In this document: in pieces, positions 22,086 through 33,273 of the stretch
How positions within the stretch are numbered: position 1 is the first letter of the stretch
Layout of the letters: each line of letters opens with the position of its first letter
Assembly (NCBI GenBank): GCA_032768795.1
Contig: CP136493.1
Location: 1,922,001-1,986,000, forward strand
Direction of reading: 5' to 3'
Length of the DNA: 64,000 bases
Origin: Tremella fuciformis
Lineage: Eukaryota; Basidiomycota; Tremellomycetes; Tremellales; Tremellaceae
Program-made: the position numbers and the translations under genes
Notes under the pieces: model-generated
Seen by the model: the letters and a program-made list of their open reading frames with translations, nothing else
Database searches by the model: none
Told to the model about the DNA's origin: nothing

Positions 22086-22727
22086 GAGTGGGTTGTAGCA
22101 TGAGTCACCGTAGTTGTCAGCGAGCGGAGAAGAGTAAGCAGAGACATGATGTAGCTAAGAGAAAGAGGAGAGCTGGAATGCGTGGTGGTATGCATGCGAT
22201 GTGCAAGTGCAATTTCAGAGGGACGTGCGCAGCGGTGTCTGATTCAGGTTTGTGACTTGGGTCAACGCCTAGCAGCTGTTTCAACTGGTCGAAGTTTCTG
22301 AAGAACAGTGCGACTCACACCTCTTGACGGCGGCTCTCTGCAAACTCGTTTGCCCATGCCACTGACTGCTGAAGGTCTTGCGGCACCGTCGAATGTACGT
22401 ATTGCCAGCAGCCGTCAAAAGGGACGGAGATACCGGGTCCCAAACGCGATAGACGATCACCGTCCCTGCGCTAACAAACGCTATCTCGCACCAACCCGAG
22501 CCGCGCGTGTCAATCGTCAACCCGCGCGTGCCCGCGCGTCTGCGCCGCCGTATAGCTCGACGACGACGATAACGAGCTGCAGATGGACACCAGCAGACGC
22601 AGGCGACACGACAGATAGGATGCGGTGCTCCATCTGCATTGCAGCACACGGCTGCCGGGCGGTATATGATCCTCGTTGGGCTCGCCCGACACACCCCCGT
22701 CCATCGAGCATCCAGTGATCAGTCGCC
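22086..22727. promoter_or_regulatory. Intergenic region, probable flavin amine oxidase promoter
   Basis: 642 bp between permease stop and flavin amine oxidase start. HGATAR motifs are at 22447-22452 (CGATAG), 22567-22572 (CGATAA) and 22613-22618 (AGATAG). A minus-strand open stretch at about 22322-22470 reads protein-like (QQSVAWANEFAESRRQEV at its end), but no complete gene model could be built. Confidence 0.45.
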
Positions 22728-24440
22728 ATGCCACCGACAGCACCGGCACCAGTGTACGAGGCCAAGTTGTCCCATGACGGGCACAGCTATACCCCCGGCA
22801 AGGGCACGGCTGGGCTCAAGGCGGGCTTGAAGACGTACGGCGTCGTTGAGCCTGCGGAGAGCGTCAAGAGCCCCGATCAGGTGTGGGACTGCATTGTGGT
22901 CGGAGCGGGATATACGGGCTTGATCGCTGCGAGGGATCTGGTCAAAGCTGGTGTGTCGGGTGCGATGTGATTGCGCCGCCGAGCTGATGGGGAAAGGGGT
23001 TAAGACGCTATTGCTAGAGGCGAGAGATCGAGTCGGCGGCCGGACATGGAGTGCGGAGGTCGACGGTATGTACAGAGTATACTGGACAGTGGATGTCGCT
23101 GAGAGGGTAGGCACGACATATGAGATGGGCGGGACATGGGTCTCGCACGTCCACGGGCGCCTCTTCGCGGAGATGATACGCTACGGGCTCAAAGACGAGG
23201 TGACGATGACCCGCACAGACGGCGGAGGCGCCGAGTACTTTACGCTGGACACGGGTGCGTCGTCGTCATATAGACGGACTGCGGCTGACGCCTCTCAGGC
23301 TCGGGCTCGCGCCGCTTCTCGCTCAAAGAAGCGGCAGACATGACCGTGCGCGCCTGGCGGATATTCATCAACGTCGACGGCGCCGACGGGCGCTCCATCT
23401 GCCCGCTCCCCTACTCGTCGCTCGAAAACTCGCGCGTCAAGCGCGCCGACGTGGCCGCGATCGACCAGCTGTCGTGCCAAGACCGCATCGACCAGATCGC
23501 CGACCAGCTGAGCGCCGACGAGAAGGCGCTGATCGAGTCGCTCGTCCCGCACTGCTCGGGCGGCACGACCGCCAACACGGCCTTCCTCGAGTTCCTGCGC
23601 TCGCAGGCGCTGCAGGGCTACACGCCCGAGACGTTCGAGGAGGTGTGGACGCTGTACAAGATCAAGGGCGGGCAGAGCACCCTCGCCCGGCGCATCTTTG
23701 ACGATGCCGCCCGCCTCGGCCTGCAGTACGCGTTCAAAGTCCCCGTCGCGTCCTTCACAGATGCCGACGGTATCGTCACGCTTGGCACGAAGGCTGGACG
23801 TACGTTCAGGGCTAAGCGCGTGATCAACACGCTGCCCATTGCCGTGCTGCCCACTGTCAAGTTCGATCCCCCGCTCTCTGCGCTGCGCAGGGAGGCCATC
23901 GCGGTTGGCCAGGTCAATTACCTGACCAAGGTGCACGCCAAGGCAGATGGAGATCTGCGCGGTCTGCGCGGGTGCTGTTGGCCGGGCGACCTGCTGTATG
24001 TGTACGGCGACGGGTGGTGTGCGGACGGCAAGTCGACTCGCCTCACGAGCTTTGCGGGCGACAATCGCAAGACCCTCAACCCGCTGCAGGAGCCGGAGAA
24101 GCTCGTCACGGCCTTCAAGCGCTTCCACCCCATGAACATCAAGCAGCTCGTGAGTGGCCCCTAGCGATGAGGTGACGGGACACGGGACAGGGCTGAAGCC
24201 AAGTACTTCCACGACTGGATCAGTGACCCTTACTCGCTCGCCGGACCAGCTTGGTACTCTGCCGGCTTCCTTAGCAAATTCCTGGACGAGCTGCAGTCGA
24301 GACATGGCAATGTGCTCATGGCCAATGCTGATTGGGCGAGCGGCTGGCGGGCGTTTATCGAGGGCGCGATGGAGCAGGGCGCGTTGGCAGCAGACACTGT
24401 CATGGAAGAGGTGGGTATTCGGGGCGCCCACTTTGCCTGA
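22728..24440 (+). CDS. Flavin-containing amine oxidase
   Basis: FAD-dependent amine oxidase of the monoamine/polyamine oxidase superfamily. The dinucleotide-binding motif is CIVVGAGYTGLIAARDLV; after a 5' intron the GG-motif follows as LLLEARDRVGGRTW. Further family regions: YEMGGTWVSHVHGRL (substrate-side), a helical insert, RVINTLPIAVLPTVKFDPPL, and the C-terminal FAD region ADWASGWRAFIEGAMEQGA. No CCxxG-type covalent-FAD cysteine was seen near the end. Exons are separated by short introns near 22952, 23064, 23253 and 24150. Oxidation would yield an aldehyde or ketone, ammonia or amine, and H2O2. The neighbouring permease and copper amine oxidase suggest a shared amine-degrading role. Confidence 0.9.
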
Positions 24441-24697
24441 GCAGGCATGGGCGTCGTGCGGGATGTGCATTGTAACAACGTACCAAGAGGCATGCACGTA
24501 ATCCACGCACTGCCCTACCAGATCTCTTTGAGCGGACGCTTATACTCTCTCGGTTGAGAGCCCATCTTGATGATCCAGGGCGCTCTTTGCCTGCCACTGG
24601 CCAGATTTCGCCGATAAGCCTAGTGAGTGTACGCTGCCCCATGCTTGCGGGTTTGCGATAGCCAAAAGTATGCATGTCGATGATCCGGAACAGCGAT

Positions 24698-25745
<1,048 letters not shown>

Positions 25746-26344
25746 GATGTAGGAGTAGACGATGATATGGAAAGCGACGAATAAGGCTGCGCGCATATGA
25801 TGGTGGTAGACAAGGCGATCCGATGCAGAAGTGCCACACTCGTCGGTGATTGCGGAGAATTCTACTTGGCCGGGAGCTGCTGAGCGCGTCACTGGGCGAG
25901 TGGCCAATTTGATCCCGTCGGACCACCAGCGACACGAAAGACGGCGACCAGAGATATACTGGTGACATCCGACAGCTTCAGAGTAGCGATAGCTGCTCCT
26001 CTTCCACTCCCAGCATATCTTGACCGTCCCACTCCTCAAGACTCTCGATTCTCCCCCTTCGTGCAATCGTCCTGCAAATCGGTCAAAATCGCCTCCTTTG
26101 ACCCGAGTCAGCAGCGGCAACTTGGCCATCCTCGCTCGACACGATCTCTTTTCGTTTCGCTTGCTTCTTGACACATCGCACAGCACTTGGCGCCTTGGAA
26201 CGATCCACACTGGATCTGGTAGCCTATCTCAGCCGTCCCTCTGCTCCCGAAGCAGGCCCTCATCCCTTTCCCCGATGTGAGCATCTCCACATCTCACTGG
26301 TCATCACCTCACGTGAGCACTCGCTGACCGGCCAGGAGCGCAAA
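25746..26344. other. Divergent promoter region, NDUFS3 and disordered-protein gene
   Basis: 599 bp between divergent genes. The part next to the plus-strand start is C/T-rich, as is usual for fungal 5' leaders. No recognised gene. A plus-strand frame open from 26168 joins the downstream CDS but shows no conserved sequence before 26345. Confidence 0.5.
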
Positions 26345-29300
26345 ATGAGCGATCTGCCGACTCACAATGAACTCATTCCAGATAAAACCATCGGTCAGGG
26401 CGCGGCAGGGCCTGTAGAGGAGGCTCAAACAGGCGAGCAGGAACAGCTCGTTATCGATCCACCTGTGATCAAAGAGGCGATTGGACAGCAAGAAAGTGTA
26501 GCGGAAGAAGAGGAGGCGCAGGAAGGCGACGAGGCCGCAGACGCGGCTCGCGCGACGAGCGAAGACGAGGTCGAGGACGGCCTCGAGGGCGAAGTCGACA
26601 TTGAGGATGACCCCACCCACGATCAACTCCCATCCCGCGATCTCAATGGCGCCCCTCAGATCTCGGTTTCGCTCGAAGCAGAATCCGAAGACTCGGAGAA
26701 GCCTGCCAGTGACGCAGGAGCTGATACGGTTCATTCTACTGCCGATGTCTTGGCCGACGGAGCAGACGATCCCGCTGTGGAAGAGGGACAGTCCCCCGCC
26801 CATCCCGCTACGACCCTGCGATCCGTCACGCCAGGGTCGAGAACGTCCACCCCTCCCCTCTCGTCCTCTGCGCCGGCCGCCAAGAAGTTCAGCTCGGTCA
26901 ATATCAACAAGAAGTTCCTCAGCAAGACCGTCAGCCCTGCACCGGGTCCGGGAGTGGCCGGCGCAAAGATCAGCAGTCTCGGTGGTTAGTTTCCTCAAGC
27001 GCAGGCTACACCGAAATACTGATCCCGCAGGTCGTCCGGCGGCCTCACCCGTACCTATCGCTACCGCTTCCACCAAACTCGTCTCGTCCAAACTCACCAC
27101 CTTGCCCTCCTCCAAGACCGGTCCTTCCCCTATACCTCCCACAGGAAGCTCCTCCGCCAACAGCTCGCCATGGGCAAAACCCGCTCTACCTCTGCCAGAC
27201 TCAAAGCCGGCGCCGGGAACTCTACATCAGCCGGCACCACAGAAGGGAAGAACGCTGTCCAGCATGGGACCCGTGGCGATGGGGTCGGGCCAGGGGATCG
27301 GAGGAGGCGCAGCGAGGAGTGCGTGGCGGACTGTCTCCTCCGATTCGAGGCGACCTGGTTTAGGGATGTCGAGGGAGTTCCCAACGGCCTCGGAAGTGGC
27401 CGAGGGTGAGATACCCATACTTTGCCCACTCAAGCTTACTTTTATCAGGCAAGAAAGCAGCCGTGTTGGCGGCGCAGGCTCAGGCGGCCCACAATCAGGC
27501 AATTCTGCAGGGCCTGAATGTGTTCTCGCAGCTGGACGCCGCGGGTGCTCATCGCTGGGATGTGCGTCAACGGTACATCGGCTGTCATCCAGTGCTGACA
27601 AGCAGGATGAGGATGACGACGATGATGTGATCGATTTTGGGGACGGCATGGTTGCCCATCCTCACGAACATCACGATGAGCCCCTAGCTCGTGAGCCTTC
27701 CAATGAGGTCCCAGTCAGCAAGACAGATCGTTTTGCAGAAGACTTTGACCGGAGCTGGCCTCGAAAACCCCCGCCTATCGAAGCGCCGCGGCGCCAGGAT
27801 TCTGAAGGTCGCCAATTGTTCAATGCCCAATCGAATCGCATGGAACCGAGCCAGCCTAGAGGGCAGCCTGCTCTGCCTCAGCCAACGCGTCTCATGTCTC
27901 GACCCATGACCGAACCCTCGCAAGAGCCCAGAGCTTCCGGACCGACTCCAGCGGCCGGCCGCGCCTTCGAAAGACCTTTGCCGCCACACCTTCAAGGCGG
28001 CGACCAGGGTCGAATGCTGCCTCCCCACATGACGGCTCCGCCTGCCGACCTGCCTAAACCTCCCATGCGCGAGGTTAGAGAGCTTCCTCCACATCAACAA
28101 CCTGCCCCCGCTTCTACCACACGGCAAGCATGGGGCGCTCGAGTCGAGGCAGAACGCCCAGAGGTTTCTCCGCCAGGAGTATCACACCATCCTCGCAGGT
28201 CATTCTCTGAGGTGCGCCGGCCTGATGGTACATTACCACCAGGCATAGGACCCGGATCTCACTTGCCACATCCCCCTCATCTTCCTCCGGCCCCAGAAGA
28301 AGCCGTCGTCACCTCGCCTACCGATCCCACTCTGGACCAAGCCGCAGAGATGCATACAGCTGCCGAGAAGGCACGTCTGAGAAGGCTGGCCGAAGAACAA
28401 GAGCGGGAAGCAGCAGCAGAACGAGCGCGACAGAAGGCGAAGGAGCTGGAAGAGAGATTTGGACCCAAAAAGGCTACTTCTGCTTCTGCGGTCGCCGCTC
28501 CTTCGGTCCCTGCCAAGCCGGCACCCGCCCCGACCCCTTCGTACACCATTGCACAGCGACCGAAACCTCCTGCTGAGGTCACACCCGCCCCAGCTCCTCT
28601 TGTCAAACAGGTCGCCCCTACTGTCTTGCCCAGTCTCCCTTCAAAGCCTCCTGCTGATGCATCTCGCGGAACCGAATCCTCCTGGCGGAGTCGGCAGGCC
28701 AGTCAGCCGGTAGCAGACATCACACCGCCGGCACCCACCACTACTAAAGTACAAGCACCATCCGCCAACCATCGAGTCAACCGGCCGACGGCCGAAATGT
28801 ATTTTGACTCTGCTGTAGAGTCGACCATCACTCGGGATGGCGAGTTGCCCAGTGTTCCGTCGGCTCCAACAGTCGAGGCTACATCACAACCGACCGTGAA
28901 TGTGCGATTGCCTGGGCAGCCGCCGATTCCTGTACCAGTGGAGGAGTCTGTTCTCAAAGAAGCGATCAAGCGAGCAGGGGTTGGTGAAGCTGCCGAGAAG
29001 ACTGGAACGCCCAAACATAACTTTGACGACATGCTCAGTCGGATCAAAGCCGCCATGGAGCAAGCTCGCATATCTCCTGCTCCTGCAGCCCCAGCCAAGC
29101 TCCCGGAGGAGCAGCTCAAGAGTCAAGAAGGACCTGCTGTAATCACCTATTCCTCGCGTCGTACCGGCCCTGTCCCAAATACAGCCCAAGCATCACAGCC
29201 CCTGGCATCTGCCATCAAACCCGCCAAATCATTAGTGGTCGAGTACTTCGATGTCACTCAGCCTGCTCCGCCCAAATCCCCTCCTCCAGCTTGGCGTACC

Positions 29301-31190
29301 TTCAAAGTTGTCCTGCCTCGCAATACTCCAGCCAAACTACCTATACCTCGGAACCGCCTTCGACTGGCAGAGACTCAGGTGGCACACGGACCTCCTGGCT
29401 GGCTATTGTCGTTTGAGCCGCCCGTTGCTCGTCTACACTTTCTCAACCTGTCGCTCCCCGAGTTACTCCTTCCCCGCCAGCCGAAGCGATTCGGGAGGGA
29501 TATCAGCTTACCTGTTGTCAGCATATCACCTCGAAAACTTGAGAGAGTCGAGAAGAGGAGCAAGAGAGCCCAGCAGACTGTCCGGGAAGGGGTCACGCCC
29601 ACTCAGCCGATCGCTCCTCCCAGCTCGATCGAGAGTCTTCTTCCCGGCGCTCAGGCGGCCAGCACTGCAGCCTCGTCGCTGCTCAAGAGCCAGGCCACCC
29701 GCGCTCAAAGCGCTTCGCGATGGACGGATGATAGTCGACCGGGCGATCGCGGGAATGGCGTCGCGGCTCCGGTCCCGCCAGAACGGCGGAAATCACCAAT
29801 TAAGCCGTCTCCGGCAGCGAAGGCAGAGCGAGAAGGCAGATTCGCCACGGACAGTGTCGGTATATCGACCGACAAGGCCGTCGGAGAAGCTCGACCGGGA
29901 GTACGATTCATGGTCAGCAGCGAGCTGGAGGGAGATTCCTTGTTGGATGAGATCAACAAGATGTCGCTTGAGACTGTGGGAGATGCCTCGGATGAACAGC
30001 ACGCCGTTCCCACAGTGGCAAGCGGTGCCGAGGTGAGCTTGACCGTGGTATGGCAGTACTTGAGCTAATCACAGACACCCAAGACTCCTCCATCGCACAT
30101 CCCGTCCGGCACGTCGTCTCGAGCTGGCGGGCATGTGGCCTCACCAAATGGCCCCGGCCCTAATCAGACTCCATGGGCAGCTCACGTCTCACAACAGCGT
30201 CACGAGCATCTCAAGAGCATGTGGGAGCAGGCGGACAAGTCGCAAGGAGCCGACTTGACTGGGGCATCCGACCGAGCCTCTCTGTCTGTATCCGCAAGCC
30301 AACAGGGCCAAGTTGCAGACCTCTCGACGCCTCTCTACCCGACTCTCAATGCCCCTTCCTCATCAGACCCTCCTGCCTCTCAGAGCAAAGTAGGCTACAC
30401 TCCTTCCTCATTTGCCGCGGCCAATTCTGGCGTGCCTCTCAACGCCTTTAGCCTACGGTCTACGTCTGGCTACGGCCAATATATGTCACCCAGCGGGTCC
30501 CATCACGGCATGAACTCTGGCGAGGGCGCGAACCCTAACGCCATTGGTCTCTCATATGGACGCACGAACGGCACGACGTCGACCATGAATGGCTTTCCAC
30601 CTGTGGCTGGCCAGCAAGGCGTCTGGTCGCCTGCTGCTTTCGGCTCGTCAATGCCGGCATCAGGATACGGGTACGCTGTTCGGCCCCAGGATCAGAAAGC
30701 GGCCGCAGCATTTGGCGCGGCATCGTCTGGCGGGAACAAGGAGATGTACTCGCCCGTAGGCGCCGACTATCGCTTCGGGTCGCCGCATCACGCCTCGGCC
30801 AACCTCTATCAGACCCCTCAGGGGCAGTACTCGACTGGCAACCGTACTTTCACCTCGCCAATTCATGATTCTGGCGCTGGATACGGGTACAATTATCCTG
30901 GGTCGGCCTCGATAGCAGCTGCAAGCCGAGGATTGAACTCGGCGCAATCACAAGGTCAGGCCGGGGGTCGCTTCGGCCATTCAGGACCGCAGCAGCAACA
31001 TCCTGCTGGTGCCGTCGGATCGGGCATGGGGACGAACGGTCTTGGCGAGTTTCACTATGGCTCGGTGGCAGATGCGCCGGCCAGTGGATACTATGGAGGA
31101 GTGTATGGCCAGACCCAGGCAGCCGGCGCGAGCGGGCCCGGTAATCAGGCTCAGGCCACTCGAGGGCTGAACGGGAGGAAGATGTGGTAG
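26345..31190 (+). CDS. Very large intrinsically disordered protein, unknown function
   Basis: About 1,500 residues in at least five exons: introns at about 26985-27030, 27409-27449, 27559-27605 and 30032-30075 are GT-AG and restore frame. I could not assign a family. Start: ATG at 26345 (MSDLPTHNEL) in good context. Features in order: acidic N-terminus, SSVNINKKFLSK near residue 195, Ser/Pro-rich linkers, an Asp run with VIDFGDGM, SKTDRFAEDFDRSWPRK, long Pro/Ala/Thr-rich regions, a charged helix AEEQEREAAAERARQKAKEL, TPWAAHVSQQRHEHLKSMWE, then a Gly/Ser/Tyr/Gln-rich low-complexity tail ending RGLNGRKMW. The small sequence islands spaced by disorder, and the prion-like tail, suggest a scaffold, perhaps an RNP component; that is inference. 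Confidence 0.75.
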
Positions 31191-31372
31191 GAGCATTCTC
31201 TCACCTCACAACAATTGCACGTATGGGATCCATCATCTCACCCACAATAACGAGCAAGCAATGGACAGACAGACGGATGCATCGCCTCGGTCTTGCCGAG
31301 TTTCCTACAAGACAGTGGTGATACAGCGATACTGAGTCGTTCGAGTATAGTACATCGTCTTGCACACGTTGC

Positions 31373-32674
31373 TCATCCCGTCCTGGCCTTGTCGTTCCTC
31401 CAATAATGCGGCATCATGCCCATCACTCCGTGAGCCCACCCTTCCTTCTCCCCTTCCAGGTGCGACCTCGCGATCGTTCCTTCTGGCGTGGAAGGCGGGG
31501 GCGGCGGCGCAGGTGCCGGCGCGGCAGTCTCGTCCGACGCCCACGATGCGGCCGTATGGTAGCTCGCCGTAAGGCTCCCTTCGCTCGCTGTCCCATAATC
31601 GCCCGCCTCGCTGAGCTGGCTGTAGATCGATGCGGAGCTGGCGTGGCTGGGGTGTTGGCCGAACACTTCGGGATCGTTGGCTTTCTGCACTGGCGCCTCG
31701 GTCGCCGCTGGCATCGTCGCGGCGGCCGATACTGACGGCCGTGGCAACGATGGAGGCGGCACTTTGCGCGACTCCTTGTCCAGCGCGTCAAACCAGCTTT
31801 GCGCCGAAGTGGTCGAGCTCGCGCCACTCGACCTCGACCCAATCATACCCATCGTGCTGCCGCCTTCTGCCGGCCGGTCGGTGAACGGATACTCGATATG
31901 CAGCCTGTCCAGCTCGAGCACCGGCGTCGGCGTGGACGCGGGCGGCTCCACCGGCCGCAGCGCACGGGGCGTCTCTTCTCCCGGGGCGGTATGCCCAAGG
32001 TGGGACGGCATCCTGCCCGGCGCGAAAGGGAACGGCTGAGCGGGGTCCATGGCGCTGTACGGAGGGAGGGGCAGGGGCCGGCGGCGCTGAGGTGCAGGGG
32101 GCGGGCTGTCGTCCAGTCCCGCCCGCGTGCTGTTCTGGGCGAAATACTCGAGGTCGAGCTCGGGACTCGGGACGTGCGTGTCGAGTCGCCCCAGCGCCGA
32201 TTTGTCCTTGGGAGCCACCCGAGCAGGCGGGGGCGTCTTGGACTTTGACAAGTCTTGGGCAGCGGTAGCGGCAGCGGCAGATGCTGCCGCTGCTTCGCTG
32301 GAATCTTGCGCGCTGTCGTGTAGCGAGGACAGCGAGGGGATAGAGGGGTCCGAGGCGGATTTACGCACGGGCTTGCGTCGGACGGAATGGGAGCGCGACC
32401 GTGAGTGCGAAAGAGATGAGCGGTAGCTGTCGAGCATCCGGATCTTGCTGAAGATTGGCGGGGGCGACCTGCGCCCTCCGCCGTCGGTAGACTCGCCCTG
32501 TGCCGTTGGCGCCGGCGGCGGCACAGACCCTTCGGTATTCGCCTCGATCTGAGGCGGCGGAGGGGGCGGACGGGGAAACGGCACAACGTCCATAGTTGTT
32601 ACTCGGCGTCGGGTCCAGCTTGGTCGCAAGATGGATATTTTCGCCTTGGGAGCGGGAGCGTACCCGCCGTCCAT
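31373..32674 (-). CDS. Proline/serine-rich hypothetical protein
   Basis: Uninterrupted 433-codon ORF, converging with the large disordered gene. No domain was recognised. Visible features: basic N-terminus, polyproline (PPPPPP near residues 36-41), an Arg/Ser cluster (SLSHSRSRSHSVRRKPVRKS), an Ala run, further proline tracts including APAPPPPPS, and a C-terminal GVMGMMPHYWRNDKARTG that looks the most conserved. The polyproline tracts could bind SH3, WW or EVH1 domains; this is a guess from composition. A second Met (MDVVPFPRP) lies 27 codons in. Confidence 0.65.
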   Translation of the reverse strand: MDGGYAPAPKAKISILRPSWTRRRVTTMDVVPFPRPPPPPPQIEANTEGSVPPPAPTAQGESTDGGGRRSPPPIFSKIRMLDSYRSSLSHSRSRSHSVRRKPVRKSASDPSIPSLSSLHDSAQDSSEAAAASAAAATAAQDLSKSKTPPPARVAPKDKSALGRLDTHVPSPELDLEYFAQNSTRAGLDDSPPPAPQRRRPLPLPPYSAMDPAQPFPFAPGRMPSHLGHTAPGEETPRALRPVEPPASTPTPVLELDRLHIEYPFTDRPAEGGSTMGMIGSRSSGASSTTSAQSWFDALDKESRKVPPPSLPRPSVSAAATMPAATEAPVQKANDPEVFGQHPSHASSASIYSQLSEAGDYGTASEGSLTASYHTAASWASDETAAPAPAPPPPPSTPEGTIARSHLEGEKEGWAHGVMGMMPHYWRNDKARTG

Positions 32675-33273
32675 TGATGAGGCTCTGGGCGTCGCTCTAC
32701 TTGTCTCGTTCCGTGGAGGTAACTACGAGTACCTATTGAGGTTCCCAGTGGCGGGTGGATGGATGTGAAAGGAGAGGCGGATCTGGGACTCGCCAGGCTA
32801 GGCCGGGTTAAGTATGTAGTGTGAGGCTTGCCACTGCCCCAAGCTGCACGAGGTATACGGTGGGTCAACACGGGGCCGACGGACCGTTCGGGCGTGGAGA
32901 GCGTGCTGCTGCCTGGTACACGAAGCCTCGCTTGGTCTGTTTCGCGATACGGCCGCGCCTCCTCGCTGCCGACCTGCGACGTCTCTCCATGTACAGTATG
33001 TACTGTACATTCCAGCGTCCGCTGCCGTCTGGATGTGCCGCGCGAGGCACCTTTCTCCAAGTCTGATGAGAGGTGCCGAGCTGTGTACAGTGCCAAGAGC
33101 AACACATCGAGAGAATTGCGTAGTGCATTGTGAGTGTGGCAGGAAACGGCGTGTCGTCCGTGCGGCCAGGGCCACGTACGTACTCCTTTCCACTTTACGG
33201 TGTGTTGACTACACTACGGTACCCATACAGTCATACATCGACAATGTAATCATACACAGCCAACACAGATAGA
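32675..33273. other. Intergenic region without recognised gene
   Basis: 599 bp between two minus-strand genes. Overlapping short ORFs occur on both strands, none with a recognisable sequence. A small inverted repeat with core GTACAGTATGTACTGTAC sits near 32991-33008. Confidence 0.45.

Noticed and set aside
23295..24506. 403-codon minus-strand ORF
   Set aside because: Antisense shadow of the flavin amine oxidase exons.
26601..30068. 1,155-codon ORF as an independent gene
   Set aside because: Its first part is out of frame with the exon starting at 26345; from the intron at about 27030 it is simply the continuation of that gene.
32599..33272. Overlapping short ORFs on both strands between two minus-strand genes
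   Set aside because: No start context, no splice pattern and no recognisable sequence; treated as intergenic.
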